From: VFMC01 sp046331225
GTDB lineage: Bacteria > Actinomycetota > Acidimicrobiia > Acidimicrobiales > Ilumatobacteraceae
Length of the DNA stretch: 64,000 nt
Direction of reading: 5' to 3'
Assembly: GCA_046331225.1 (NCBI GenBank)
Contig: JAXLRF010000011.1
Location: forward strand, 62,001-126,000
In this document: piece by piece, positions 1 through 8,049 of the stretch
How the letters are laid out: each line of letters opens with the position of its first letter
Position numbering within the stretch: position 1 is the first letter of the stretch
Program-made: the position numbers and the translations under genes
Notes under the pieces: generated by a model
What the model was told of the DNA's origin: nothing
The model's input: only the letters and a program-made list of their open reading frames with translations
Databases searched by the model: none

Positions 1-349
1 CGTGTACGGCTGGGGCGCGGTCGCCCGCGGCATGGACACCCTCGTCAGCACGCACATGGGCACGCAGCTCGGGATCTTCTCCCGGATCCTGATGACCGCC
101 CTGTGCGTCCTCGCGATCTGGTCGGTGATCAGCGCGTTCGTCATGTACTGGAAGCGCCGCCGGCCCGGCAGCGCCGGCCTGCCCCGGCGTCCCCGCGACG
201 TGCATCTCTCGAAGCGGCTGGTGTGGATCGCCGTCGTGATCGGCATCATCTATCCCCAATGGGCAGTGAGCGCGCTGATCGTCCTGGGACTCGACAAGTT
301 CGTCATCCATCGCGTGCGTCCGCTGAAGCGGGCGTTCGGGCAGGCATGA
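1..349 (+). CDS. PepSY-associated membrane protein, C-terminal part (5' end outside window)
   Basis: Only the last ~115 residues are present; the reading frame is open to the window edge. What is seen is a His-Met-Gly-Thr-Gln stretch followed by a hydrophobic helix ending in Tyr-Trp-Lys-Arg-Arg-Arg, a basic loop, and one more helix pair near the C-terminus. This matches the final part of PepSY-associated transmembrane proteins, which are inner-membrane proteins thought to act in iron or flavin reduction. The stop overlaps the ATG of the PCu(A)C gene (ATGA at 346-349), so the two are probably translated together. ApbE, which attaches FMN to extracytoplasmic proteins, lies 2 kb downstream and fits a membrane redox module. 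Function is inferred from family resemblance of a fragment. Confidence 0.65.
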   Translation, partial: VYGWGAVARGMDTLVSTHMGTQLGIFSRILMTALCVLAIWSVISAFVMYWKRRRPGSAGLPRRPRDVHLSKRLVWIAVVIGIIYPQWAVSALIVLGLDKFVIHRVRPLKRAFGQA

Positions 350-858
350 CCCGAGCACGCGTGGCGGTGGCCGTGGTGCTCGCCGCCGCGACCCTGGCTG
401 CGTGCGGCGGCGGTGACGACACGCCGGTCACCTTCGGTGCGTCCGGAGCCTGGAGCCGGCCCACGCCGGGCGGCGCCACCAACGGCGTGCTGTACGTGAC
501 CGTCACGAGCGACGTCGCCGACGCGCTGGTCGCCGTCGACGTGCCCGCCGACGTGGCCGGCACGGTCGAGCTGCACACCACGATGTCGGGCGACGACGGC
601 AGCGGGCACTCGCACGGCGCCACCGCAGGTGGCGGCGACTCGGGCGGCACCGAGCCGGTCATGACCATGGAACCGGTCGACTCGCTGCCGATCGAGGCCG
701 GTGGCACGCTGGTGCTCGAGCCGGGAGGCAACCACGCCATGCTGCTCGACCTGCCCGAGCCGCTCACCGACGGCGAGCGCTACACGGCCACACTGCGTTT
801 CGAGTCCGGTCGCAGCCTCGACGTCGACGTCGTCGTGGCCGACAACCCACCGGGCTGA
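346..858 (+). CDS. Copper chaperone PCu(A)C lipoprotein
   Basis: A 170-residue protein with a lipoprotein signal (hydrophobic helix ending Leu-Ala-Ala-Cys-Gly near residue 20). The mature part has the PCu(A)C fold signature: a Trp-Ser-Arg-Pro-Thr start, a His-Thr-Thr-Met segment, a Met-Thr-Met-Glu-Pro motif, and a His-Ala-Met-Leu-Leu-Asp motif near residue 133. These His and Met residues form the Cu(I)-binding site in the family, which delivers copper outside the membrane to cytochrome oxidase and similar enzymes. A Gly/His-rich loop (His-Ser-His around residue 88) may add metal binding. It overlaps the upstream PepSY gene by four bases and is probably cotranscribed with it. Confidence 0.85.
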   Translation: MTRARVAVAVVLAAATLAACGGGDDTPVTFGASGAWSRPTPGGATNGVLYVTVTSDVADALVAVDVPADVAGTVELHTTMSGDDGSGHSHGATAGGGDSGGTEPVMTMEPVDSLPIEAGGTLVLEPGGNHAMLLDLPEPLTDGERYTATLRFESGRSLDVDVVVADNPPG

Positions 859-907
859 ACGGTCGGGTTCCTCGACACCGAGCCGCGGTCGGGGACGATT
901 CCCGGCC

Positions 908-2395
908 GTGCAGCACGCTCCGAAACCGCCCGCTCCCACCCCCTCCCGAGTCCGTTGGGCCGCCATCGGCGCCGCGATCGCCGTCTCGATCGGCGGCGGC
1001 GGGCTGCTCACCGCCCGCGCCTCGCTCGACAGTGGCGACCGCACCGTGTTCGTGCCGATCACACCGTGCCGTCTGCTCGACACCCGGCCCGGCAGCGACA
1101 ACGTGGGACCCCGAGCGACGCCGATCGGCGCGAACGAGGTGTACACGGCGACGGTGCGCGGCACCAACGGCAACTGCACGATCCCGTCCGATGCCGTCGG
1201 CGTCGCGATGAACGTCGTCGCGGTGAACGCCACCGCATCGAGCTACCTGACGGTGTTCCCGGCCGACGTGAGCCGTCCGCTCGCCTCGAACCTCAACTGG
1301 GTCGCGCGTCAGGCACCGACCCCGAATGCCGTGACGGCCGATCTGTCGGCCGACGGTCGCATCAGCTTCTACAACCTCACCGGTCAGGTCGACATCGCCG
1401 CCGACATCGTCGGTTACTACGTCGACCACACCCACGACGACCGCTACTACACCAAGAGCCAGACCGACACGCTGCTCGCACAGCAGTCGGCGCTCGCCGG
1501 TCGGATGACCTCGACCGACCTCGCGTCCCTCGCGTGGTACGACGACCCGTCGCGCGCGCTCACGGTCACGGTGGGCAACGGGCCCCGCGCGGTCGCGTTC
1601 GACGGTTCGTCGATCTGGGTGGCGAACTCGCTGGCCAACACCGTGCAGAAGATCGCTCGTGACTCGGGCGCGGTGCTCGCCACCGTGCCGGTCGGTAGCG
1701 GCCCGGTGGGCCTCGCGTTCGGTGGCGGGTCGATGTGGGTGGCCAACTCGACCGGTGGCTCGGTGACGCGCATCGATCCGGCCACGGCGACGGTGACCGC
1801 GACGATCCCGGTGTCGGGCGCCCCGCAGCGCCTGGCGTGGGACGGCTCGCGGATGTGGGTCACGCGGGCGGCAGCCGGCTCGGTGTCGGCGATCACCCCG
1901 GCATCGAACACGGTGACCGCCACCGTCGGTGTGGGCAACAGCCCCAGCGGCATCGCCTTCGACGGCAACGTGCTCTGGGTGGCCAACAGCGGTGACAACA
2001 CCGTCTCGACCGTGTCGCCGGTGAACGAGTCGCAGGACGACGTCGTCGTCGTGGGCGGGCAACCGACCGGTGTCACCTTCGACGGCCGGTGGGTGTGGGT
2101 GGCCAACACCGGCCCGAACACCGTGCAGCGCATCGATCCGCTCACCGTCACCGCCGACACGGCGGTCTCCGTGGGGAGCGACCCGCTGTTCATGGCCTAC
2201 GACGGCCAGTACCTGTGGGTCGCGACGATGTCGGGCGGTGCGATCGAGCGTGTCGTGCCCGGGGCCAACTCGGCCGTCAGCGGTGGCCTCGGTGGGATGC
2301 TCATCGGCTCGGCGTGGGACGTCACCTTCGACGGCAGCGCCCTGTGGGTGGTCGACCAGACGACCAACCGGCTGCATCGCATCCCGACCTTCTGA
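908..2395 (+). CDS. Secreted seven-bladed beta-propeller (YVTN-like) protein
   Basis: A 495-residue protein starting at GTG 908 (upstream in-frame starts lie inside the preceding gene). Residues ~17-35 form a signal or anchor helix. Residues ~46-165 hold a domain opening VFVPITPCRLLDTRPG that is frequent in secreted proteins of Acidimicrobiia. A short Tyr-Tyr-Thr-Lys-Ser-Gln segment (~residue 180), like the fibre-type linkers of phage tails, follows. The rest is seven repeats of about 44 residues with the core Ala-Phe-Asp-Gly-x-x-(Ile/Val/Leu)-Trp-Val-Ala-Asn, i.e. a seven-bladed propeller. Such propellers are binding scaffolds; no catalytic residues are evident. The repeats are diverged at DNA level, so they are old duplications. 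The ligand is unknown. Confidence 0.8.
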   Translation: MQHAPKPPAPTPSRVRWAAIGAAIAVSIGGGGLLTARASLDSGDRTVFVPITPCRLLDTRPGSDNVGPRATPIGANEVYTATVRGTNGNCTIPSDAVGVAMNVVAVNATASSYLTVFPADVSRPLASNLNWVARQAPTPNAVTADLSADGRISFYNLTGQVDIAADIVGYYVDHTHDDRYYTKSQTDTLLAQQSALAGRMTSTDLASLAWYDDPSRALTVTVGNGPRAVAFDGSSIWVANSLANTVQKIARDSGAVLATVPVGSGPVGLAFGGGSMWVANSTGGSVTRIDPATATVTATIPVSGAPQRLAWDGSRMWVTRAAAGSVSAITPASNTVTATVGVGNSPSGIAFDGNVLWVANSGDNTVSTVSPVNESQDDVVVVGGQPTGVTFDGRWVWVANTGPNTVQRIDPLTVTADTAVSVGSDPLFMAYDGQYLWVATMSGGAIERVVPGANSAVSGGLGGMLIGSAWDVTFDGSALWVVDQTTNRLHRIPTF

Positions 2396-2467
2396 CAGCG
2401 GGAGCTCTCACCCGGTCCACACCTGCGCCGCACGGGCGATTCACCTCGCGCCCGCATCGTGGCGCAC

Positions 2468-3451
2468 ATGACGAACGACGCCACCGAGCCGGTCGACACG
2501 CACCGCCCCGTGGTCGAGGACCGCTGGCACGCGATGGGCACCCAGGTGCACGTCGTCGTCGTCGGTGGCGACCGCGGCCACCTGGCCCTCGCCCGCAATC
2601 GCATCGACACCCTCGAGCGGCGGTGGAGTCGCTTCCGTCACGACAGCGAGGTGAGCCGGCTCAACGCCGCACAGGGCGAACCGCTCGAGGTGTCGGCCGA
2701 CACCGCGCTGCTCGTCGCGCTGGCCCAGCACGCCTGGCGGCTCACCGGCGGCACGTTCGACCCCACCCTGCTGCACGCCCTGCACGCGGCCGGCTACGAC
2801 CGGTCGTTCGACGAGGTCCGGGCGGGCACCGCGACGACCCCTGCGGTGCCCGCCCGACTGCCGATCGTGCGACCCCTCGTCACCGACGTCGACGTGCGCG
2901 GTCACCTCGTCACCTTCCCCGCCGGGCTCGGTTTCGACGCCGGCGGCATCGGCAAGGGCCTCGCCGCCGACCTCACCGCCGAACTGCTCGTCGACGCCGG
3001 CGCCACCGGCTGCTGCGTCAACCTGGGCGGCGACCTGCGCGTGATCGGCGCCGGACCGGCGGGCGCCGGCTGGACGATCGCGATCGACGAACCGCGCACC
3101 GACGAACCGGTCGCCACCGTCGGTCTGGCCGACGGCGCCGTGGCGACCTCGACCGCGTTGCGCCGTACCTGGCTGTCGAACGGCGAGCCTCGTCATCACC
3201 TGATCGATCCCGTGACCGGCGAGCCGTCGGCGTCCGACGTCGCGCTCGCCAGCGCGATCGCCGGCGAGGCGTGGCTCGCCGAGGTGCTCGCCAAGACCGC
3301 GCTCCTGCGTGGCACGGCGCGCGCCTTCGACGTGTTCGACCGCGACACGGCCGGCCTGGTCGTCGACCACGCCGGCCGGGTGCGCACCAGTGACGGCCTT
3401 GCCCGCTTCACCGGCGGTCGGACACCGACACCCCTCGTGGTCGCCGCCTGA
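2468..3451 (+). CDS. apbE: FAD:protein FMN transferase (ApbE family)
   Basis: A 327-residue ApbE-type flavin transferase, which uses FAD to attach FMN covalently to Ser/Thr of extracytoplasmic redox proteins. Visible motifs are His-Ala-Met-Gly-Thr near residue 22, Asp-Ala-Gly-Gly-Ile-Gly-Lys-Gly near 158, Asn-Leu-Gly-Gly-Asp near 182, an Ala-Thr-Ser-Thr-Ala segment near 224, and His-His-Leu-Ile-Asp-Pro near 243 that supplies the Mg site. No signal peptide is obvious, unlike many periplasmic ApbE lipoproteins. I chose ATG 2468 over GTG 2459 because CATCGT at 2455-2460 could be a -10 box for a leaderless start. A likely client would be a PepSY/FMN-binding membrane protein such as the one cut by the window start. 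Confidence 0.88.
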   Translation: MTNDATEPVDTHRPVVEDRWHAMGTQVHVVVVGGDRGHLALARNRIDTLERRWSRFRHDSEVSRLNAAQGEPLEVSADTALLVALAQHAWRLTGGTFDPTLLHALHAAGYDRSFDEVRAGTATTPAVPARLPIVRPLVTDVDVRGHLVTFPAGLGFDAGGIGKGLAADLTAELLVDAGATGCCVNLGGDLRVIGAGPAGAGWTIAIDEPRTDEPVATVGLADGAVATSTALRRTWLSNGEPRHHLIDPVTGEPSASDVALASAIAGEAWLAEVLAKTALLRGTARAFDVFDRDTAGLVVDHAGRVRTSDGLARFTGGRTPTPLVVAA

Positions 3452-3458
3452 ACCGGCT

Positions 3459-3495
3459 CGCTCGCTCTCTCTCACCCCCCCCCTCCTCCCAGGAG
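3459..3495 (+). promoter_or_regulatory. Polypyrimidine tract and stem masking a Shine-Dalgarno
   Basis: A CT-rich run that includes nine consecutive C (3475-3483) leads directly to the AGGAG ribosome-binding site at 3491-3495. CTCCT (3483-3487) can pair with AGGAG over a CCC loop, hiding the site in the mRNA. The poly-C run could vary in length by slippage. Confidence 0.45.
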
Positions 3496-3502
3496 TTGCA
3501 CC

Positions 3503-4048
3503 ATGTCCCCGAATCCCGAACCCTCACGTCGTCGCACGCTGGCCCGCTCGGCCCGCATCGCCGCGGCCACCGCCACCGGTGCGGTGATCGTCGTGTCGGC
3601 GTACACGCTCGCCGCCGGTGCCTCCAGCGACGAGAGCTCCGGCTCGGTCGAACTGGTCGGCGACATCGACACGACCGACGTCACCACCGCGACCACCGCG
3701 GCGCCCGCCGCGGCCAGCACCGACGCCCCCGTCTCGTCCGACACCACCGCCGAGACCCAGGCCACCGCGCCGTCCAGCGCCGACGCCCCCGTCTCGTCCG
3801 GCGGCGATGCCGACGCCCATGCCGACGCCGACGGTGACGACTCGGCACCCATCGCCCCGTCGGGTGGCGTCGACCCCTCCGCCCGGTCAGGGCAGTCAGG
3901 TCGAGCGGATCAGGGTGGACGCGGCCCCGACCAGGGCGGCGGTCGTCACGGCGAGCAGGGCCGCGGTGCCTCGTCCGTCGGCTCGGGTGGCTCGGCCGTC
4001 CCGAGTGCCCCGTCCGGTCAGGCGGCGTCGTCGAGCGGCGGCAGCTGA
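3503..4048 (+). CDS. Small secreted or anchored Thr/Ala/Ser/Gly-rich protein
   Basis: 181 residues with a basic N-terminus and a single hydrophobic segment (residues ~15-38), then a low-complexity tail. The tail begins Thr/Ala-rich, continues Asp/Ala/His-rich and ends Gly/Ser/Arg-rich. A peptide unit Thr-Asp-Ala-Pro-Val-Ser-Ser (or Ala-Asp-Ala-Pro...) occurs twice about 20 residues apart, from a direct DNA repeat at ~3715-3744 and ~3776-3803. The AGGAG at 3491-3495 supports the ATG at 3503. No family is recognised. The composition suggests an extended, possibly glycosylated surface or wall-spanning segment. It follows apbE in the same direction and faces the SDR gene, 3 bases beyond its stop. 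Confidence 0.6.
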   Translation: MSPNPEPSRRRTLARSARIAAATATGAVIVVSAYTLAAGASSDESSGSVELVGDIDTTDVTTATTAAPAAASTDAPVSSDTTAETQATAPSSADAPVSSGGDADAHADADGDDSAPIAPSGGVDPSARSGQSGRADQGGRGPDQGGGRHGEQGRGASSVGSGGSAVPSAPSGQAASSSGGS

Positions 4049-4051
4049 TCG

Positions 4052-4918
4052 TCAGGAGTCGTCGCCGCGACCGCGCAGGTCGGCGGTGAACCGGGCGATC
4101 GTGTCGGTCACCGACCGCGGCACGAACGGGGTCGTGGCGGCGATCGTGAGCGCGTCGGCACCCACCAGGTACCGCTTCAGCGGCCGCCGGGTCTCGACCG
4201 CGTGCACCACCGTGCGGGCCACCAGATCGGGCGGCGGTGCCACCTTGGCGATCAGGTCCGACGTGGTGCGCATCCGCCCGTACGCGGCGTGGTACGGCGA
4301 GGTGGTGTCCTCCTCGCGCTCGGCGGCCTGGGCCCCGGCCCGCTGCTCGATGCCGGTCTTGAAGAAGCCCGGCTGGATGATCACCACCTGCACGCCGAAC
4401 GAGGCGACCTCCATCCGCAGCACGTCCGACAGTGCCTCGAGCCCGAACTTCGACGCGTGGTACCACGCGTTCATCGGCAGGATCGCAGCGCGACCCGCGA
4501 TCGACGAGATGTTGACGATGCGACCCGCTCGCCGGGCGCGCATCGCGGGCAACGCACACGACGCCACGACGGCCGGTGCGATCAGGTTGACATCGAGTTG
4601 ACGCTTGGCCTGCTCGGCGCTCACCTCCTCGACCGCGCCGAGCTCGCTGTAGCCGGCGTTGTTGACCACCGCGTGGAATCCGGGCAGCTCGGGCCACCGC
4701 GCCACCACGGCGTCGTGGTCGCTCACGTCGAGCACCACCGGGTGCACCAGCGACGCCACCCCGGCCTCGCGGGCGGCGTCGGCCAGCACGTCGGCCTTCG
4801 CCTCCGACCGCACCGTGCCCCACGTGTCCCACCCGTGGCCGGCGAAGCGGAGCACCGACGCGAGCCCGATCCCGGAGTTGGCGCCGGTGACGAGGACCGG
4901 CCCGAGCTTGGCAGCCAT
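4052..4918 (-). CDS. Short-chain dehydrogenase/reductase (SDR)
   Basis: 288 residues. The N-terminal Rossmann motif Thr-Gly-Ala-Asn-Ser-Gly-Ile-Gly (residues ~10-17) binds NAD(P); Asn-Asn-Ala-Gly near residue 80, a catalytic Ser in Ser-Ser-Ile near 130 and Tyr-His-Ala-Ser-Lys near 146 complete the classical SDR active site. The length and C-terminal extension resemble classical SDRs that reduce ketones or oxidise alcohols in lipid metabolism; the substrate cannot be told. ATG at 4916-4918 is 6 bases after a -10 box (TACGGT on the minus strand, 4925-4930), so the mRNA is probably leaderless. It diverges from the DUF1992 gene. Confidence 0.88.
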   Translation of the reverse strand: MAAKLGPVLVTGANSGIGLASVLRFAGHGWDTWGTVRSEAKADVLADAAREAGVASLVHPVVLDVSDHDAVVARWPELPGFHAVVNNAGYSELGAVEEVSAEQAKRQLDVNLIAPAVVASCALPAMRARRAGRIVNISSIAGRAAILPMNAWYHASKFGLEALSDVLRMEVASFGVQVVIIQPGFFKTGIEQRAGAQAAEREEDTTSPYHAAYGRMRTTSDLIAKVAPPPDLVARTVVHAVETRRPLKRYLVGADALTIAATTPFVPRSVTDTIARFTADLRGRGDDS

Positions 4919-4924
4919 GAGGCG

Positions 4925-4948
4925 ACCGTACACCCGCCTTCGTAGACT
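4925..4948. promoter_or_regulatory. Divergent leaderless promoter pair (SDR / DUF1992)
   Basis: TACGGT on the minus strand (4925-4930) ends 6 bases before the SDR ATG, and TAGACT on the plus strand (4943-4948) ends 7 bases before GTG 4956. The spacing puts both transcript starts at the start codons. Confidence 0.55.
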
Positions 4949-4955
4949 CCAGGTC

Positions 4956-5399
4956 GTGACGAAGCGACCTCCGCGCACCCCGTCGCCGGCCACCGGCGGA
5001 CGCCTGGGCCCGCGCTGGGAAGGTGCGGTCGAGCAGTCGATCCGCGAGGGCATGGCTCGCGGCGAGTTCGACCGGCTGCCCGGCCACGGCCGTCCGATCG
5101 ACGGGCTCGACGCGCCCCACGACGAGCTGTGGTGGGTCAAGGACAAGCTGCGTCGCGAGGACATCAGCACCGTGCCGCCGAGCCTGGCCGTGCGCCGCGA
5201 CCGCGACGTCCTGCTCGAGCACCTCGCCGAGTTCCCGTCCGAGCGTGCCGTGCGCGAGGCGGTCGACGAGCTCAACGACCGCATCCGCAAGCTCAACCGC
5301 TACGGCAGCCCGAGCGGCCCGCCCACCAGCCTCATGCCCCAGGACGTCGACGACATCGTGGCGCGCTGGCGCACCGCTCGCGGCGTCGACGCCGGCTGA
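4956..5399 (+). CDS. DUF1992 protein (DnaJ-homologue subfamily C member 28-like)
   Basis: 147 residues. The central block Trp-Glu-x-Ala-Val-Glu-x-Ser-Ile-Arg-Glu-Gly, then Phe-Asp-x-Leu-Pro-Gly-x-Gly-(Arg/Lys)-Pro, is the hallmark of the DUF1992 domain found in bacterial YhdN-like proteins and eukaryotic DNAJC28. The domain lacks a J motif; its biochemical role is unknown. GTG 4956 was chosen because it follows TAGACT by 7 bases and because everything upstream is the SDR promoter region. It runs into the alpha/beta hydrolase gene 25 bases later and may be cotranscribed with it. Confidence 0.85.
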   Translation: MTKRPPRTPSPATGGRLGPRWEGAVEQSIREGMARGEFDRLPGHGRPIDGLDAPHDELWWVKDKLRREDISTVPPSLAVRRDRDVLLEHLAEFPSERAVREAVDELNDRIRKLNRYGSPSGPPTSLMPQDVDDIVARWRTARGVDAG

Positions 5400-5424
5400 G
5401 CCACGCCGTTCCACGCGAGCTCGC

Positions 5425-6393
5425 ATGTCACGAACGATCACCTGGACGCCCGACGTGCTCGACGGCTTCGAGCAGACGACCCTCACCATGCCGGCCGCAC
5501 CCGACGGCCCGGTCGATCTGGTCGTGGTGCGCCGCGCCGAGCCGACCGGCCCGACCTCGCCGTCGACGGCCGCCGTGCTGTACGTGCACGGCTTCGGCGA
5601 CTACTTCTTCCAGACCCATCTCGCCGACGAGTACGAACGCCACGGCGTGCGGTTCTACGCGGTCGACCTGCGCCGGCACGGACGCTCGCTGCGACCGCAC
5701 CAGCGCCCCGACACCACCGACGACATCGCCGAGTACGTCGCCGACCTCGACGCCGCGGTGCAGCTCCTCGTCCACGACGAGGGGGTCGAGTGGTTGCTCG
5801 TCAACGGGCACTCGACCGGCGGCCTGGCCGCTGTGATCCACGCGCACCGCGGTGCCATGCGCCGACACGTCGACGCCGTGTTCCTCAACAGCCCGTTCCT
5901 CGACATGAACCTGCCCGGTTGGCAGGAGCTGCTCGTCGAGCCGTTGCTGTCGGCCGCCGGTCGTGTGCTGCCGAACGTCACGTTGCCCGGCCTGTCGCCG
6001 GTCTACGGCCAGAGCATCCACGCCGACCACCACGGCGCCTGGACGTTCGACCTGCGGTGGAAGCCGATCGAAGGATTCCCGGCGCGGCTCGGCTGGATCC
6101 GTGCGATCCACCGTGCACAGGCCGAGATCGTCCGGGGCCTCGACATCCGCGTGCCGGTGCTGTTGCTGCACGCGGCCCGCAGCGCCTGGCCGCGCGAGTG
6201 GAGCGACGACGCGCTCACGGCCGACGTGGTGCTCGACATCGACGACATGATCCGGCTCGCCCCGCGACTCGGCCGCAGCGTCGAGTGCCACGCCGTACCG
6301 GACGGCATCCACGACCTGGTGCTGTCGGGGCCGGCACCGCGAGCGCGCACGTTCGAGCTGCTGTTCGACTGGCTCGATCGCGTCCGCGGCTGA
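5425..6393 (+). CDS. Alpha/beta hydrolase (monoacylglycerol-lipase-like serine hydrolase)
   Basis: 322 residues. The oxyanion-hole region His-Gly-Phe-Gly-Asp lies near residue 56, the nucleophile elbow Gly-His-Ser-Thr-Gly near 130 (Ser ~132), and the catalytic His is probably in Gly-Ile-His-Asp near 295. The acid is likely the Asp in the region 270-275. The His-Gly-Phe-(Gly/Ser)-(Asp/Glu) motif and the Arg-Arg-His-Gly-Arg-Ser segment are typical of monoglyceride-lipase/lysophospholipase relatives. No signal peptide is seen, so it is likely cytoplasmic. It lies 25 bases after the DUF1992 gene. Confidence 0.82.
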   Translation: MSRTITWTPDVLDGFEQTTLTMPAAPDGPVDLVVVRRAEPTGPTSPSTAAVLYVHGFGDYFFQTHLADEYERHGVRFYAVDLRRHGRSLRPHQRPDTTDDIAEYVADLDAAVQLLVHDEGVEWLLVNGHSTGGLAAVIHAHRGAMRRHVDAVFLNSPFLDMNLPGWQELLVEPLLSAAGRVLPNVTLPGLSPVYGQSIHADHHGAWTFDLRWKPIEGFPARLGWIRAIHRAQAEIVRGLDIRVPVLLLHAARSAWPREWSDDALTADVVLDIDDMIRLAPRLGRSVECHAVPDGIHDLVLSGPAPRARTFELLFDWLDRVRG

Positions 6394-6421
6394 CCCGGCC
6401 GGCGCCCTGCGCGGGCGCGAC

Positions 6422-6427
6422 TACCGT
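6422..6427 (+). promoter_or_regulatory. -10 box for leaderless HExxH membrane protein
   Basis: TACCGT followed by 7 bases and GTG 6435. It lies between the hydrolase stop and the next gene. Confidence 0.5.
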
Positions 6428-6434
6428 CGCACCC

Positions 6435-7214
6435 GTGCGTCGGGTCACGGACGAGGTCGCGCCGGGGGCGCCACGACAGCGTGCGCGCGCCGCGGGGGAG
6501 GCGGCCGTCGTCGGGCTCGGCGCATCTGCGCTCGCCGGTGGGGTGGGCGCGCTGGTGCATCCGGTCGTCGCCCTCGGGCTCGGCATCGTCGCCGGGCTCA
6601 ACGGGCTGATCAGCGGCTGGCGCGGCATCTACGCCTGGCGACGCGCCGACGGGTGGCTCGCTGCGGCGCTCGACAGCACGTGGGCCACCGTGCCGGTGGC
6701 CCTCGGGTTGCTCGCGCACCTCGGCGCCGCCTTCGGTGGTGACGCCGGCTATGCGTCGGCGCTCAGCTCGCGACGGAACCGCCACGTGTACCGGCGGGGG
6801 GTGACGCTCAAGCGCGGCTTCGCGTTCACGATCGGCAACGTCGTGTCGGGCGCCGGTGAGGTGGACGGCAATGCCCGCCGCACCCGGCTCATCACCGACC
6901 ACGAGGACGTGCACGTGTGGCAGAGCCGTTGGTTCGGCCCGACCTATCCGCTGCTGTACGGACTGTGGGCCGCCGGTGCGGCCGCGGTCGGGCTGCTCGT
7001 GTGGCTGCGTCGCGGACGGCGCGAACCGATCGCTCGCGTGATCGAGTCGTGTTCGTACTACACCAACCCCTTCGAGTGGTGGGCCTACAGCCGCGACGAC
7101 CACTGGCCGCCGCACGGCAAGCTCGCCGGCATCGGCTGGCGCTCGCCGGCAGCGCGGCCGCTCGCCACCGTGGCGCGCCACGTGCGCCGCACCGACGACG
7201 GTGCGCGACACTGA
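6435..7214 (+). CDS. Membrane protein with an HExxH motif
   Basis: 259 residues with hydrophobic segments at about 20-55, 75-100 and 172-195. Between the second and third helices a His-Glu-Asp-Val-His-Val-Trp-Gln motif (residues ~156-163) has the HExxH layout of zinc metalloproteases. The following C-terminal part holds a Tyr-Tyr-Thr-Asn-Pro-Phe-Glu-Trp-Trp-Ala-Tyr segment whose Glu could be a third ligand. No named family is recognised, so a protease role is only suggested by the motif. The start at GTG 6435 is set by the -10 box at 6422-6427. The stop overlaps the region carrying the promoter of the enoyl-CoA hydratase gene. Confidence 0.6.
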   Translation: MRRVTDEVAPGAPRQRARAAGEAAVVGLGASALAGGVGALVHPVVALGLGIVAGLNGLISGWRGIYAWRRADGWLAAALDSTWATVPVALGLLAHLGAAFGGDAGYASALSSRRNRHVYRRGVTLKRGFAFTIGNVVSGAGEVDGNARRTRLITDHEDVHVWQSRWFGPTYPLLYGLWAAGAAAVGLLVWLRRGRREPIARVIESCSYYTNPFEWWAYSRDDHWPPHGKLAGIGWRSPAARPLATVARHVRRTDDGARH

Positions 7215-7218
7215 CCGC

Positions 7219-7995
7219 GTGAGCTACCAGCACCTCCTCGTCAGCACCGACGGTCCGATCACCACGATCACCCTCAACCGGCCGGAGAAGCGCAACGCCC
7301 TCGCCTACGACGTGCTCGCCGAGCTGCTCGACGCGTTCCGCACGGTCGGTGCGAGCGACGCCGACGGGGTGATCCTCGCGGCCAACGGCCCGGTGTTCTC
7401 GGCCGGTCACAACTTCGGCGACATGGCCGGCGCCGACCTGGCGTTCGCCCGACGTCTGCTGACGCTGTGCACCGACATGATGGACACCATCCAGTCGATC
7501 CCGCAGCCCGTGGTCGCCAAGGTGCACGCGCTCGCCACGGCAGCCGGATGCCAACTGGTCGCGTCGTGCGACCTGGCCATCGCGGCCGAGTCGGCGGGCT
7601 TCGCGATCCCGGGTGGCAAGGGCGGGTTGTTCTGCCACACACCGCTGGTGGCCGTGGCGCGCAACGTCGGCCGCAAGCGGGCACTCGAACTGGCGATGAC
7701 GGGCGACCCGATCGACGCCCGCACCGCGGCCGACTGGGGGCTGATCAACCGGGCGGTGCCCGACGACGAGCTCGACGCCGCGGTCGACGACCTGGTCCGC
7801 CGGGCCACACGGGGGAGCGCGCTGTCGAAGGCGCTCGGCAAGCGCGGTTTCTACGCTCAGGTCGATCTCGATCAGCCGAAGGCGTACTCGTACGCGATCG
7901 AACTGATGGCGTCGTCGTGCATGACGGCCGACGCGCAGGAGGGCATCGCCGCGTTCCTCGAGAAGCGCAAGCCCTCGTTCCACGAGCGAGCCTGA
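7219..7995 (+). CDS. Enoyl-CoA hydratase/isomerase family protein
   Basis: 258 residues of the crotonase fold: Leu-Asn-Arg-Pro-Glu-Lys-Arg-Asn-Ala near residue 18, a Phe-Ser-Ala-Gly-His-Asn-Phe segment near 60 that gives the first oxyanion-hole amide, and Ala-Ala-Gly-Cys-Gln-Leu near 108 for the second. The Glu pair of classic hydratases is not evident (the second site reads Gly-Gly-Lys-Gly-Gly-Leu), so the precise reaction is uncertain. It resembles the mammalian ECHDC3 subgroup. GTG 7219 is preferred over GTG 7201, which would lie inside the upstream gene; GACACT at 7207-7212 is a plausible -10 box. Confidence 0.82.
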   Translation: MSYQHLLVSTDGPITTITLNRPEKRNALAYDVLAELLDAFRTVGASDADGVILAANGPVFSAGHNFGDMAGADLAFARRLLTLCTDMMDTIQSIPQPVVAKVHALATAAGCQLVASCDLAIAAESAGFAIPGGKGGLFCHTPLVAVARNVGRKRALELAMTGDPIDARTAADWGLINRAVPDDELDAAVDDLVRRATRGSALSKALGKRGFYAQVDLDQPKAYSYAIELMASSCMTADAQEGIAAFLEKRKPSFHERA

Positions 7996-8013
7996 CGTCA
8001 CCCTCGCGGAGGG

Positions 8014-8043
8014 TTGAATACCCGTACCCCCTAGGGGTACCGT
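8014..8043 (+). promoter_or_regulatory. Copper-operon promoter
   Basis: TTGAAT (8014-8019) and TACCGT (8038-8043) are separated by 18 bases. The -10 box ends 6 bases before ATG 8050, so the csoR message is probably leaderless. Confidence 0.65.
8024..8040. promoter_or_regulatory. CsoR-type operator
   Basis: A perfect inverted repeat GTACCCC-CTA-GGGGTAC between the -35 and -10 boxes. It has the TACCCC/GGGGTA half-sites of known CsoR operators. A bound repressor here would cover the spacer and the first bases of the -10, giving autoregulation of the operon until Cu(I) releases it. Confidence 0.8.
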
Positions 8044-8049
8044 GTGTGC

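Noticed and set aside
701..907. N-terminal extension of the propeller protein to 701
   Set aside because: It overlaps the PCu(A)C gene in another frame and lacks sense; the signal helix begins after GTG 908.
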